A DNA stretch of 64,000 nt from Campylobacter concisus (GTDB lineage: Bacteria > Campylobacterota > Campylobacteria > Campylobacterales > Campylobacteraceae), in assembly GCF_003049085.1 (NCBI RefSeq), contig NZ_PIQX01000006.1, positions 1 to 64,000 of the forward strand, in the 5' to 3' direction. Position 1 is the stretch's first letter. Each line of letters begins with the position of its first letter. The notes below the pieces were generated by a model. It was not told the origin of the DNA and searched no databases. It was given only the letters and a program-made list of their open reading frames with translations. Of the stretch, positions 17,846-26,861 are shown piece after piece. Both the position numbers and the translations under genes were made by a program.

Positions 17846-19423
17846 ATGAAATATAAAGTCCTTATTGCTTCGGCTGGTCTTGGCAATCGTTTAAAAGGCA
17901 TGACTAAAAATGTAAATAAAGCATTGATATCAGTTGCACACAAACCAGCTATTTCATATATCATTGATAAATTTGACAAAGATATAGAATTTGTAATCCC
18001 TGTTGGATATAAGGCACAAACAGTAAAAGATTGCTTGAAATTAGCGTATCCTGATAGAAAATTTACATTTGTTGATATTGATTTATATCAAGGAGACGGA
18101 TCCGGGCTCGGTTATACTATCATGAAGTGCCAAGACAAGCTTCAGTGTCCATTTATATTTACTTCAAACGATACTATTGTCTTAGAAAATATAAAGCCAC
18201 CCATTCATAATTGGATGGGACAGGCAGATACAGATGATAATTCGCAGTATAGAACAATCGTAAGCAAAAACAGCCATGTTATAGAAATTTGCCCAAAAGG
18301 TTCAAAGAGTGGTAAGGCATATATTGGATTGGCTGGCATATTTAATTATAAAGAGTTTTGGGACGCTATGAATGATGGCGTCAATCAAGGTTCTATAGAA
18401 ATAGGAGAAAGTTTTGGCCTAAGGTCGCTTATAGACTTTGGCATAGAGCCTATCGATTTTACATGGTTCGACACCGGAAATATAGAGCAACTTGAAAAAA
18501 CAAGAGAGTATTTTGCAAAAAATATAGATGCAAATATCCTGGAAAAAGAAGAAGAAGCCATTTGGTTTGTTGATACGCGTGTAATCAAATTTTCTATTGA
18601 TAAAAATTTTATACAAGATAGAGTTTATAGGGCTAAATCGCTCGGAAATTTTATTCCTAAGATAGAAAACTCGACCGAAAATATGTATGCATATAAAAAA
18701 GTAAATGGTGATGTTTTTTCAAAAAACCCAACTATTTCTACATTTAAATACTTTTTAGATTGGATGGATGGATTTTGGATTAAAAAGGATTTAAATTTAC
18801 AAGAACAAGTAAAATTTAAAAGCATATGTATGGATTTTTATAAAGAAAAAACTTACAAGAGAGTAAAACAATATTTTACAAATTTTGAGCAGATTGATAG
18901 TGAAGAATTTATTAATGAAAATAAAGCACCTAAAATTTTTGATTTACTAGATAAAGTAAATTGGCAAGAGTTATCCAATGGCTTACCGGTTAGGTTTCAT
19001 GGTGACTTACATTTTGAAAATATTTTAATAAATGATGATGAAAAGGCACCATTTACACTATTGGACTGGAGGCAGAATTTTGGTGGATGCATGGAATATG
19101 GAGACATTTATTATGATTTTGGAAAGCTAAATCACGGCATAATAATGTCTCATGAGATAGTTGACAAAAAGTTATTTAATGTTAGTCGTAAATTAAACAA
19201 TGTTCATTATGATTTTTTAAGAAAGCAAAGTTTGGTTGATTGTGAGCAATATTTTAAAGAATGGATAGAAAATAAAGGATATGATTATACTAAAGTTAGG
19301 TTGATGACGGCTATTATTTACTTAAATATAGCAGCTTTGCATCATTATCCTTATAGTTTGCTTTTGTTCTATCTTGGTAAAAATATGTTAAATGAAATTC
19401 TAAAGGATAAAGATGAAAACTGA
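17846..19423 (+). CDS. Bifunctional sugar/alcohol nucleotidyltransferase fused to choline-kinase/APH-like kinase
   Basis: The 525-residue protein has two enzyme domains. Residues 1-225 are a nucleotidyltransferase: SAGLGNRLKGMTKNVNKAL at 9-27 is the GxGxR(L)...K nucleotide loop, and GDGSGLGYT and FTSNDTIV follow. Residues 240-520 are a phosphotransferase of the choline kinase/aminoglycoside kinase fold: catalytic loop RFHGDLHFENIL with HGDLHFEN at 385-392 and metal-binding Asp in FTLLDWRQ. One polypeptide could therefore phosphorylate a substrate and then join it to a nucleotide, as the separate LicA (kinase) and LicC (cytidylyltransferase) do for choline, or HddA and HddC do for heptose. Substrate unknown. 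It starts 3 bases after the cupin gene and overlaps the next by 11. Confidence 0.7.
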   Translation: MKYKVLIASAGLGNRLKGMTKNVNKALISVAHKPAISYIIDKFDKDIEFVIPVGYKAQTVKDCLKLAYPDRKFTFVDIDLYQGDGSGLGYTIMKCQDKLQCPFIFTSNDTIVLENIKPPIHNWMGQADTDDNSQYRTIVSKNSHVIEICPKGSKSGKAYIGLAGIFNYKEFWDAMNDGVNQGSIEIGESFGLRSLIDFGIEPIDFTWFDTGNIEQLEKTREYFAKNIDANILEKEEEAIWFVDTRVIKFSIDKNFIQDRVYRAKSLGNFIPKIENSTENMYAYKKVNGDVFSKNPTISTFKYFLDWMDGFWIKKDLNLQEQVKFKSICMDFYKEKTYKRVKQYFTNFEQIDSEEFINENKAPKIFDLLDKVNWQELSNGLPVRFHGDLHFENILINDDEKAPFTLLDWRQNFGGCMEYGDIYYDFGKLNHGIIMSHEIVDKKLFNVSRKLNNVHYDFLRKQSLVDCEQYFKEWIENKGYDYTKVRLMTAIIYLNIAALHHYPYSLLLFYLGKNMLNEILKDKDEN

Positions 19424-20555
19424 AAAAAGGATGAAATGTGAAATAACTGGTTCCAGTGATATGGAACACCTTTATACGTTTAAAAACTTCCCAGTGTTCA
19501 TGGGTTGTACCAATCAAGACAAAAAAGATGACATTTTGCACGATATGAGCTGGAGTATATCAAAGAGTAGTGGTATCATACAACTTGATGAACTTCTACC
19601 TCTTGATATTCTTTATCCAGAAGCTCATGGTGCTGGTATTATAGGCGATTTGTGGCTGAAACATCATTTGCAATTTGCAAAATTTATATCAAATTACTCT
19701 CCTAAAAGTGTGATTGAAATAGGTGGTGGCTCTGGGATATTATCCAAGGAGTACCAAAAAAATAATGATATTGATTGGACCATTGTAGAGCCAAATCCAA
19801 CTCCAATTGATGGCGTTAAGGCCAAATTTGTAAAATGTTTTTTTGATGAAAAATTTAAATTTAATCATGAATATGATGCGATACTTCATTCTCATGTATT
19901 TGAGCATATTTATCATCCAAATATTTTTGTAAAACATATTGCTAACTTCATGAAAGAAGGAAAAAGATTAATATTTAGTGTGCCAAACATGCAAGCGTGG
20001 CTAGAAAGAAAGTATACAAATTGTATAAATTTTGAACATACTATTTTTCTTTCAGAGCCTTATATAGAATATCTTCTTAACAGTAATGGTTTTATTTTGG
20101 AGAAAAAAGAATACTTTTTGGATGACCACAGTATATTTTATAGTTTTATAAAAAGTAAAAAATCAGCAAGTCAAATTACCAAGCTTGACAAAAATTTATA
20201 TAAGAAAAACAAGGATCTTTATTTGGAATATTTGTGTTACTATAAAAAACTAGTAACCAAGATAAATAAGCAAATAGAAAGTAGCAATAAAGATATATTT
20301 TTATTTGGAGCCCATATTTTCACGCAATATCTTATTTCTTTTGGTCTTGATGTAAATAAAATAAAACTTATATTAGATAATAATCCAGATAAGCAAGGAA
20401 AGAGACTTTACGGAACAGATCTTTTTGTTGCCTCACCAAAAATCTTAAAAGATAATAACAATTCTTCAGTGATATTACAGGCAGGAGTTTATAATAAAGA
20501 AATCAAAGATGATATTTTAAACAACATTAATAAGAATATTGAGTTTTTGGAGTAG
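19413..20555 (+). CDS. C-methyltransferase-like protein with SAM domain and C-terminal Rossmann domain
   Basis: The 380-residue protein begins with a short segment containing a Cys (KCEITGSSDMEHLYTF), a reduced version of the zinc-binding start of NDP-sugar C-methyltransferases. It continues with a SAM-binding domain (VIEIGGGSG near 100-108, LHSHVFEHI) and ends with a second Rossmann-like domain (FLFGAHIFTQYLISFG, LILDNNPDKQGKRLYGT) as in the Methyltransf_14 type. Proteins of this layout methylate carbon atoms of nucleotide sugars. It closes the six-gene cassette and overlaps the kinase fusion gene. The zinc ligands look incomplete, so it may act by a variant mechanism; this is by-eye reading. 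Confidence 0.6.
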   Translation: MKTEKRMKCEITGSSDMEHLYTFKNFPVFMGCTNQDKKDDILHDMSWSISKSSGIIQLDELLPLDILYPEAHGAGIIGDLWLKHHLQFAKFISNYSPKSVIEIGGGSGILSKEYQKNNDIDWTIVEPNPTPIDGVKAKFVKCFFDEKFKFNHEYDAILHSHVFEHIYHPNIFVKHIANFMKEGKRLIFSVPNMQAWLERKYTNCINFEHTIFLSEPYIEYLLNSNGFILEKKEYFLDDHSIFYSFIKSKKSASQITKLDKNLYKKNKDLYLEYLCYYKKLVTKINKQIESSNKDIFLFGAHIFTQYLISFGLDVNKIKLILDNNPDKQGKRLYGTDLFVASPKILKDNNNSSVILQAGVYNKEIKDDILNNINKNIEFLE

Positions 20556-20566
20556 TTTTAAAATAG

Positions 20567-21775
20567 ATGAAAAAAATTATATTTTATAACCCATATATAG
20601 AGCAGTGGTATGGTAAAAATGTTTTTAATTTTGTAACAAGAAGACAGCATATGCATAAATATTGGTATATTCTAGAAAACATAATAAAAAAATACTACAG
20701 TAATGTTTATATATATCTTGATCTTAAAGAAAATTCCTTTTATAGAACCTTTTTTAAAAGTCCTTTTATTTGTAAAATATTTGCATTATTTGAATTTTTG
20801 TTTTGGTGTGTTTTAAATAAAGTAAATTTTTTTAAATTAAATATAATTTTTAATATAGATGGTGTAGAACGTGAAGATGCTTTGGTAGCGTTTGCCTTTA
20901 AAAATATAAAAGATGATTTTAAAATGGTGCAATTTTCTAAAGCTAAATGTAAGAAATTTTTTTTTCTAAACCATTATCATATTTATACTAGTAAGATTTC
21001 TGATAACCTTAAAAAGGTTGGTGTTTATAGATTTTTGGCTGAAAGCGATTTAGCTAAAAATAGTGAATATTTTAAACATTACTTTCAATGGTATAAAAAT
21101 AGTGTTCTGCTATTGCCATATGTTTATAATAAAAGATTTATGTTACTTAATGATTTTAATATGCGAGAAAATTTATGTTTGGCAACAGGAAGTCTATTTT
21201 ATTTTAAAAGAACTGAAGATATTATTGACTGTATAGATTTTTACAATACCGATACTCTCCATCCAATGAGAAAAGAAATTTATGAAAAGCAAGATGAACT
21301 CAAGGATGTGATTTTTTCTAGGATATCTGACCTTACTAGTGAAATTCAATCAAAAGAGGTTTTAGGAAAAAGTATTATAAAAGATTTTTTTGCAAAAATT
21401 TACAACCTATTTTATGTAAAACAAAAAGAATATTATAAGTTTGATATGGTTAATGAATATAATAAATATAAAATGTTTATAGTGCCAGAAGAGATTACTG
21501 GATTGCCAGCTATAGGCTTTGTTGAAGGAATGGCATGCGGTGCAGCTTTTATCGGTTTAAGTAGTCCTATCTATAAGGATATGGGGCTTATAGAAAATTT
21601 TCATTACATATCTTATGATGGTAGTTTAAAAGATTTGGTAAAAAAAATAAGATATTTTCAGTTACATAATGATGAGCTTCAAAGAATTGCTAAAAATGGT
21701 TATGAATTTGTGATTAATAATTTTAATGGAGAAAAAATTGCACAGCAATTTTTAAATTATTTAAATAATGTATAA
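20567..21775 (+). CDS. Putative glycosyltransferase, GT-B type
   Basis: The 402-residue protein is very rich in Phe, Tyr, Lys and Asn. The N-terminal half has no clear signature. The C-terminal half shows the donor-site pattern EITGLPAIGFVEGMACGAAFIG, which matches the E(x7)E element of GT4-like enzymes, followed by a helical tail with QRIAKNGYEFV. It lies in the AT-rich island between the special-sugar cassette and clear GT4 enzymes, and overlaps the next gene by 8 bases. Likely adds one residue to the island's glycan; donor and acceptor unknown. A T9 run at 20957-20965 lies inside the gene. Confidence 0.55.
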   Translation: MKKIIFYNPYIEQWYGKNVFNFVTRRQHMHKYWYILENIIKKYYSNVYIYLDLKENSFYRTFFKSPFICKIFALFEFLFWCVLNKVNFFKLNIIFNIDGVEREDALVAFAFKNIKDDFKMVQFSKAKCKKFFFLNHYHIYTSKISDNLKKVGVYRFLAESDLAKNSEYFKHYFQWYKNSVLLLPYVYNKRFMLLNDFNMRENLCLATGSLFYFKRTEDIIDCIDFYNTDTLHPMRKEIYEKQDELKDVIFSRISDLTSEIQSKEVLGKSIIKDFFAKIYNLFYVKQKEYYKFDMVNEYNKYKMFIVPEEITGLPAIGFVEGMACGAAFIGLSSPIYKDMGLIENFHYISYDGSLKDLVKKIRYFQLHNDELQRIAKNGYEFVINNFNGEKIAQQFLNYLNNV

Positions 21776-22829
21776 AATAGCATTTATAATTTTCTCTTTA
21801 GCTTCTGGAGGAGCTGAGAGAGTCTTAACAATATTGGCGAATGAACTTATAAGAAAATATAAAATATATATAATTACTTTTTCAAGTGATGATCCTTTTT
21901 ATAGTCTAGACAGCAGGATAGAACATATAAAATTAGGTATAGACAAAGAATCAAAAAACATATTTCAATCTATTAAGAATTCTTTGGCACGTTTGACCCT
22001 ATTAAAAAGAACATTAAAAGACATCAATGCTAATACTAATATAAGTTTTATGACTCACACAAATATTTTGAGCATAGTTGTATCAAAACTAAATAGGCAA
22101 CATATTATTATTTCTGAGCGTGCAGCATATGATTTTTATAATTCATTAGCCTTAAATATTTTACGAAGAATAACCTATACATTTTGTGATATGCTAGTTT
22201 TACAAACATTGTCTGATCGAAATAACTATAAATTTATAACCAATAGTATTGTTATTTATAATCCTGTTAGTAAAATCCAAAATGCAAAAATGAATAAAAA
22301 AAATATAATTTTAGGTGTAGGGAGGTTGGAAAACAAAAAGGGATTTTATAATTTGGTCTTAGCCTTTGAGAAACTAAAATTAGATGATTGGCAACTACAT
22401 ATTGCAGGGGATGGTCCACAAAGAATTGAGTTGGAGAATTTAATAAAAAAACTAAGATTAGATAATGTTAAATTACTTGGCAATAAAAAAGATATATTTA
22501 GTCAATATGCAGTAGCTTCTATTTTTGTACTATGTTCTGAAAGAGAAGGATTTCCAAATGTACTTTTAGAGGCAATGTCTTGTGGCTGCGCTGCTGTGAG
22601 CTTTAATTGCAATTATGGACCTGGAGAAATTATAGAAAATAGAAAAAATGGAATTTTAGTAGAAGATCAAAATTTTGAAGAATTGGCCAATGAAATTAGG
22701 GCGTTAACAATGGATAATGATATGAGAAAAAAAATAGCTAGTGAAGCTGTTGGGGTAAAAGAAAAATTTTCTTTAGAGAAAATAGTAAAACAATGGGATA
22801 GCGTAATCCAAAAGGTTCTTGATGATTAG
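21768..22829 (+). CDS. GT4 family glycosyltransferase
   Basis: The 353-residue protein is of standard GT4 length. The N-terminal glycine-rich loop IFSLASGGAERVLTILANEL binds the acceptor side. The C-terminal donor domain shows GVGRLENKKGF, HIAGDGPQRIELE and the E(x7)E motif SEREGFPNVLLEAMSCG. It resembles PglH and other retaining GlcNAc/GalNAc transferases of the same family. It is cytoplasmic and membrane associated, working on an undecaprenyl-linked acceptor by analogy. Sugar specificity cannot be read from sequence. Confidence 0.8.
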   Translation: MYKIAFIIFSLASGGAERVLTILANELIRKYKIYIITFSSDDPFYSLDSRIEHIKLGIDKESKNIFQSIKNSLARLTLLKRTLKDINANTNISFMTHTNILSIVVSKLNRQHIIISERAAYDFYNSLALNILRRITYTFCDMLVLQTLSDRNNYKFITNSIVIYNPVSKIQNAKMNKKNIILGVGRLENKKGFYNLVLAFEKLKLDDWQLHIAGDGPQRIELENLIKKLRLDNVKLLGNKKDIFSQYAVASIFVLCSEREGFPNVLLEAMSCGCAAVSFNCNYGPGEIIENRKNGILVEDQNFEELANEIRALTMDNDMRKKIASEAVGVKEKFSLEKIVKQWDSVIQKVLDD

Positions 22830-23925
22830 CCTTGTTTTAGCAATACGTTCATTAAATATTGGGGGCGCAGAAAGACAATTTATAGAGCTTTTAAAAAATA
22901 TTGATAAAAGTAAATTTAAAGTATCTGTTTGTACTATGTATGGTGGTTGTCAGGAAGTAGATATTATGGGTATAGGGAATATAGAATATTATAACCTTAA
23001 AAAGAAGGGTCCATATGATATTCTAGGGTTTTATTTGACTTACAAAAAGCTTTTACACGGTATAAAACCAGATGTCGTTTATAGTTTTATGCCTGAGATG
23101 AACCTTTTTTCCCTATGGTGCAAGCCTAAAAAAACAAAAATTATTTGGGGTTTTCGTGCTTCAAATATAGATTTAGATAAATATAATAATATTGCTAAGC
23201 TTGTTTTTTTATTGCAAAAAATATTTTCAAATAAAGCAAACCTTATTATTGCGAATTCATATAGTTCTATAGAATTTCATAAAAGTGTTGGATATTTTAT
23301 GGATAGATCCGTTGTTATTCCAAACGGAATAGATGTCAATAAATTTACGCCAAATAAAAAAGAAAATAATAATTTTAGAGAGAAGTACGGCATTGATCAA
23401 AGAGACATTGTTATAGGCATAGTTGCAAGACTAGATCCTATGAAAGGGTATATAGTGCTCTCAAAAGCTGCAAAAGAAATACTTGAAAAATATAAAAATA
23501 TAGTATTTTTTTCGGTAGGACGTGGCGATGAAAATATTAAAATAGAATGCCAAAAGGTGCTAGAATATAATAATAGGTTTATTTGGCTTGGACAGCAATA
23601 TGATGTCGAAAGACTGTATGCCGGTTTTGATATCGTTGTTTCTTCTTCCAGTAGTGAAAGTTTTAGTAACTCAATAGCAGAAGCCATGAGCTCTGGGTGT
23701 ATGGTTGTAGTTACTGATGTTGGTGATAGCAGAAGGATTGTGGGGGATATTGGAGTGGTTGTTGAGCCAAATAATGTTGATGCGCTACTTTGTGGAATAG
23801 ATAGGGCATTGCAAAGCAATTATAAATATATTGGTCGTATGTGTAGAGATCGAATACTAAATAATTTTTCTATAAAGAATATGATAGAAAGTACCCAAAT
23901 GGAAATAATAAAATGTGTGGAATAG
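22822..23925 (+). CDS. GT4 family glycosyltransferase
   Basis: The 367-residue protein shows the acceptor loop AIRSLNIGGAERQFIELLKNI at the N-terminus, then IVARLDPMKGY, FFSVGRGDENIKIE and SSSSESFSNSIAEAMSSG as the donor-site signature. I place the start at ATG 22822, 8 bases inside the previous gene; the in-frame TTG just before it is less likely. It overlaps the amidotransferase gene that follows by 13 bases. Probably extends the island's glycan. Confidence 0.8.
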   Translation: MISLVLAIRSLNIGGAERQFIELLKNIDKSKFKVSVCTMYGGCQEVDIMGIGNIEYYNLKKKGPYDILGFYLTYKKLLHGIKPDVVYSFMPEMNLFSLWCKPKKTKIIWGFRASNIDLDKYNNIAKLVFLLQKIFSNKANLIIANSYSSIEFHKSVGYFMDRSVVIPNGIDVNKFTPNKKENNNFREKYGIDQRDIVIGIVARLDPMKGYIVLSKAAKEILEKYKNIVFFSVGRGDENIKIECQKVLEYNNRFIWLGQQYDVERLYAGFDIVVSSSSSESFSNSIAEAMSSGCMVVVTDVGDSRRIVGDIGVVVEPNNVDALLCGIDRALQSNYKYIGRMCRDRILNNFSIKNMIESTQMEIIKCVE

Positions 23926-25778
23926 TTGGATTTAATAGTAAAAATAGTGCAAAAATAGATGCCATGTTAGATAGTATAAAACATAGGGGTCCTGATGGAG
24001 TTGGCAAATTTGAAAGCGATTTATTTTCTATGGGCCATGTTAGATTGTCGATATTAGATCTTAGCAAAAATGGTGATCAACCAATGTATTTTGAAAATAT
24101 TGTTATGGTCTATAATGGTGAGATTTATAATTTTAAGGAGATACGCAAAGAGCTTATAAACTATGGATATCATTTTGTATCAAACACCGATAGTGAGGTT
24201 GTTCTAAAAGCTTATCATAAATGGGGTATAAAAGCTATTAATAAATTTATAGGCATGTTTGCTATTGCATTTTATGATAAAAGTAACCAAATTCTAACAA
24301 TAATAAGAGATAGAACTGGAATTAAACCATTATATTACTTTTTTAATGGTGATGATTTTATTTTTGCTAGTGAATTAAGACCGATAATGAAATTTCAAAA
24401 TAATTTAGATATATCAAACGATGCACTAAGTGAGTTTTTTCGCTATGGATATATTTCATCAAACCTGTCTATTTTTAAGGACTGTTATAAATTACCAGCT
24501 GGATATTTTGGAGTATTTGATTTAAATCAAAAAAGTTTTAAATTAGAACAGTATTGGTCTGTTTTACCTTTTTTTGACATGCCTAAGTTTGATGTGAGCG
24601 AAGAGAAGCTCATAGATAATTTAGAAGAAGTTCTTGTTAATGCTTTTACCTGCACAACTGTATCCGATGTTCCTATAGGTATTTTTTTGAGCGGTGGCAT
24701 AGATAGTAGTATTGTAACTGCAATACTACAAAAGCATTGTGGTAATGTTAATACTTTTACTATAGGTTTTAATAATGAAAAATATAATGAAGCAGAATAT
24801 GCGAAGAACATAGCTAGATTTTTGAAAACAAATCATCATGAGGAATATCTAGATATTTCACAGGCAAAATCTATATTAAAGAAATTCCCGGATATCTACG
24901 ATGAACCTTTTGCTGATAGTAGTGGAATACCAACTGTTTTGGTTAGCGAGTTTGCAAAAAAAAATGGTATAAAAGTAGTTTTAAGTGCCGATGGTGGTGA
25001 TGAAATATTCTGTGGATATGAACGATATTGGAATATACATAAAATTGGAAAAGAAATGTTTAAGGTCCCAAAAATATTACGTAAATATATATCCCGTACT
25101 ATGACTTTCTCAAAAGGATATGTTTTGCCATTATTGTCTCTTTCTGAAAATTTAAGGCATAAGTATTATCAGTTAAAAGAAATATTGAATTGTAATGAAT
25201 GGTTAAATTTTTATGAGCTTATGGTTCAAAGTAATAAAAACTATGAAATAGAAGAGCTTTTTAAGAAACGAACATTTATTGAAAAAAGCATTATATCTTT
25301 AAATAGCTCAAATGAACATGCTATGCAAGATATGATGTTATGGGATTTTAATAGATATATGCCAGATGATATACTAACAAAAGTTGATAGAGCTACAATG
25401 AGTGTAGGAATAGAGGGGCGAGAACCTATGCTTGATCATCGAATAATAGAATTTATGGCTAGGGTTCCATTTGAATTAAAATATAAAAATAAAACAAGTA
25501 AATATATTTTACGTAAGGTTCTAGAAAGATATGTACCAAGCGAAATGTTTAGTAGACCAAAGATGGGATTTGGAATCCCTATGTTGGAGTGGTTTAGCGG
25601 CGATTTATCGTATTTATTCAATGAGTTTTTAAGAAAAGATAGAATACAACATAATTTATTAAATGAGTGTTGTATAGCTAATGAGCTTAAAAAATTAAAA
25701 AATGGCAAACAGCGAAACATAAATAAACTATGGTTTATTTTAGCATTTCAAATGTGGTATTTTAAATATATAAAATAA
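23913..25778 (+). CDS. AsnB-type glutamine-dependent amidotransferase
   Basis: The 621-residue protein has the full asparagine-synthase (glutamine-hydrolysing) layout: Cys2 nucleophile of the class II glutaminase (MCGIVGF), HRGPDG, YNGEIYNFKE, NTDSEVVLKAY, then the ATP pyrophosphatase domain with SGGIDSS at 260-266 and SADGGDE. Inside a polysaccharide cluster such enzymes usually amidate a uronic acid of the glycan (as WbpS-like proteins do) rather than make free asparagine. Two paralogues lie here, separated by one glycosyltransferase gene, which supports a glycan role. Base composition matches the AT-rich island. Confidence 0.8.
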   Translation: MCGIVGFNSKNSAKIDAMLDSIKHRGPDGVGKFESDLFSMGHVRLSILDLSKNGDQPMYFENIVMVYNGEIYNFKEIRKELINYGYHFVSNTDSEVVLKAYHKWGIKAINKFIGMFAIAFYDKSNQILTIIRDRTGIKPLYYFFNGDDFIFASELRPIMKFQNNLDISNDALSEFFRYGYISSNLSIFKDCYKLPAGYFGVFDLNQKSFKLEQYWSVLPFFDMPKFDVSEEKLIDNLEEVLVNAFTCTTVSDVPIGIFLSGGIDSSIVTAILQKHCGNVNTFTIGFNNEKYNEAEYAKNIARFLKTNHHEEYLDISQAKSILKKFPDIYDEPFADSSGIPTVLVSEFAKKNGIKVVLSADGGDEIFCGYERYWNIHKIGKEMFKVPKILRKYISRTMTFSKGYVLPLLSLSENLRHKYYQLKEILNCNEWLNFYELMVQSNKNYEIEELFKKRTFIEKSIISLNSSNEHAMQDMMLWDFNRYMPDDILTKVDRATMSVGIEGREPMLDHRIIEFMARVPFELKYKNKTSKYILRKVLERYVPSEMFSRPKMGFGIPMLEWFSGDLSYLFNEFLRKDRIQHNLLNECCIANELKKLKNGKQRNINKLWFILAFQMWYFKYIK

Positions 25779-25784
25779 CTTATC

Positions 25785-26861
25785 ATGAAGAAAATAAATG
25801 TATTGCAACTCATAACCGGACTTGGTATCGGAGGTGCTGAAAAGGTAGTATATGATATTTCTATTAATATAGATAAAGATAAATTTAATAATTATGTCGT
25901 TTCACTATCTAAACAAAATGATATGCTAAAAGAATTTATAGATTCTGGAACTAGTGTAATATCTTTAAATAAAAAAAAATCTTTGGTTGATTTGTTTTGC
26001 ATGTTTATAAGACTTGTAAAGTTTGTTTATGAAAAAGATATTGATGTTATTCATGCCCATATGTCGCATTCAATCATTGTTGCTACTTTGCTAAAAATTA
26101 CGAAACCAAAAATTAAGATTATAACTACATCACATAGCTTAAAAATGGAATCATTGTGTCGTGAAATTTTTCTTTATATATTTAAATTTTTACGTTTTAA
26201 GGATATTATTTTTTCTAAAAGAATGGTTAGATTTTTTTATATTAAAGACTATGAGGTTTTACCAAATGGAATTGATGTCTCGCATTATAGTATTGATAAA
26301 AAAAAGAATAACAGGTTTACATTTATATCAATTGGAAGACTTGAAGAGGTAAAAAATCATAAAGATATAATAAGAATAGCTTATGAGATGAAAGGTAGGT
26401 TTGATTTTGAGCTACAAATAGTTGGCGATGGAATACTTAGATGCGAATTGCAAAAATTGATCGATGAATTAGAACTTAATGACAACGTAAAACTATTAGG
26501 ATTTAGAAAAGATATTCCTTTGTTGCTAAATCAAGCACATTGCTTTCTACTGCCATCGTTATGGGAAGGTATGCCAATTGTACTTCTCGAGGCTGCTGCT
26601 AGCTGTTTGCCAATAATTTCAACCCCGGTAGGAGGAATAAAGGATTTTCTTGATGATACGAATGCAACACTTTCTTCTATTGCTAATTTTAAGCAGGAAA
26701 TGATAAAAATGATAAATAACTATGATGCTTACTTGGTAAAAGCAAACAAACTTTATTTAAAAGTTAAAAATGAGTATTCAATTAAAGCAATAGTAGAGAG
26801 GCATGAGAGAATTTATTTGGAAGCTTTTCAAAAAACAGAAAGCATAACATGTGCGGGTTAG
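25785..26861 (+). CDS. GT4 family glycosyltransferase
   Basis: The 358-residue protein starts with LQLITGLGIGGAEKVVYDIS, has HAHMSHSI in the acceptor domain, and SIGRLEEVKNH, IVGDGILRCELQ and LPSLWEGMPIVLLEAAASCLPII in the donor domain, all regular GT4 marks. It sits between the two AsnB-type genes, so the residue it adds may be the one amidated. An A9 run at 25971-25979 near the 5' end could be prone to slippage. It overlaps the next gene by 13 bases. Confidence 0.78.
   Translation: MKKINVLQLITGLGIGGAEKVVYDISINIDKDKFNNYVVSLSKQNDMLKEFIDSGTSVISLNKKKSLVDLFCMFIRLVKFVYEKDIDVIHAHMSHSIIVATLLKITKPKIKIITTSHSLKMESLCREIFLYIFKFLRFKDIIFSKRMVRFFYIKDYEVLPNGIDVSHYSIDKKKNNRFTFISIGRLEEVKNHKDIIRIAYEMKGRFDFELQIVGDGILRCELQKLIDELELNDNVKLLGFRKDIPLLLNQAHCFLLPSLWEGMPIVLLEAAASCLPIISTPVGGIKDFLDDTNATLSSIANFKQEMIKMINNYDAYLVKANKLYLKVKNEYSIKAIVERHERIYLEAFQKTESITCAG

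Noticed and set aside
23397-23819. 140-codon antisense frame in a glycosyltransferase gene
   Set aside because: The sense strand encodes a complete GT4 domain; the antisense frame has no motif or ribosome site.
23913-25778. Housekeeping asparagine synthetase
   Set aside because: Placement between glycosyltransferases, AT-rich composition and a second paralogue next door favour glycan amidation, although free Asn synthesis is not excluded.
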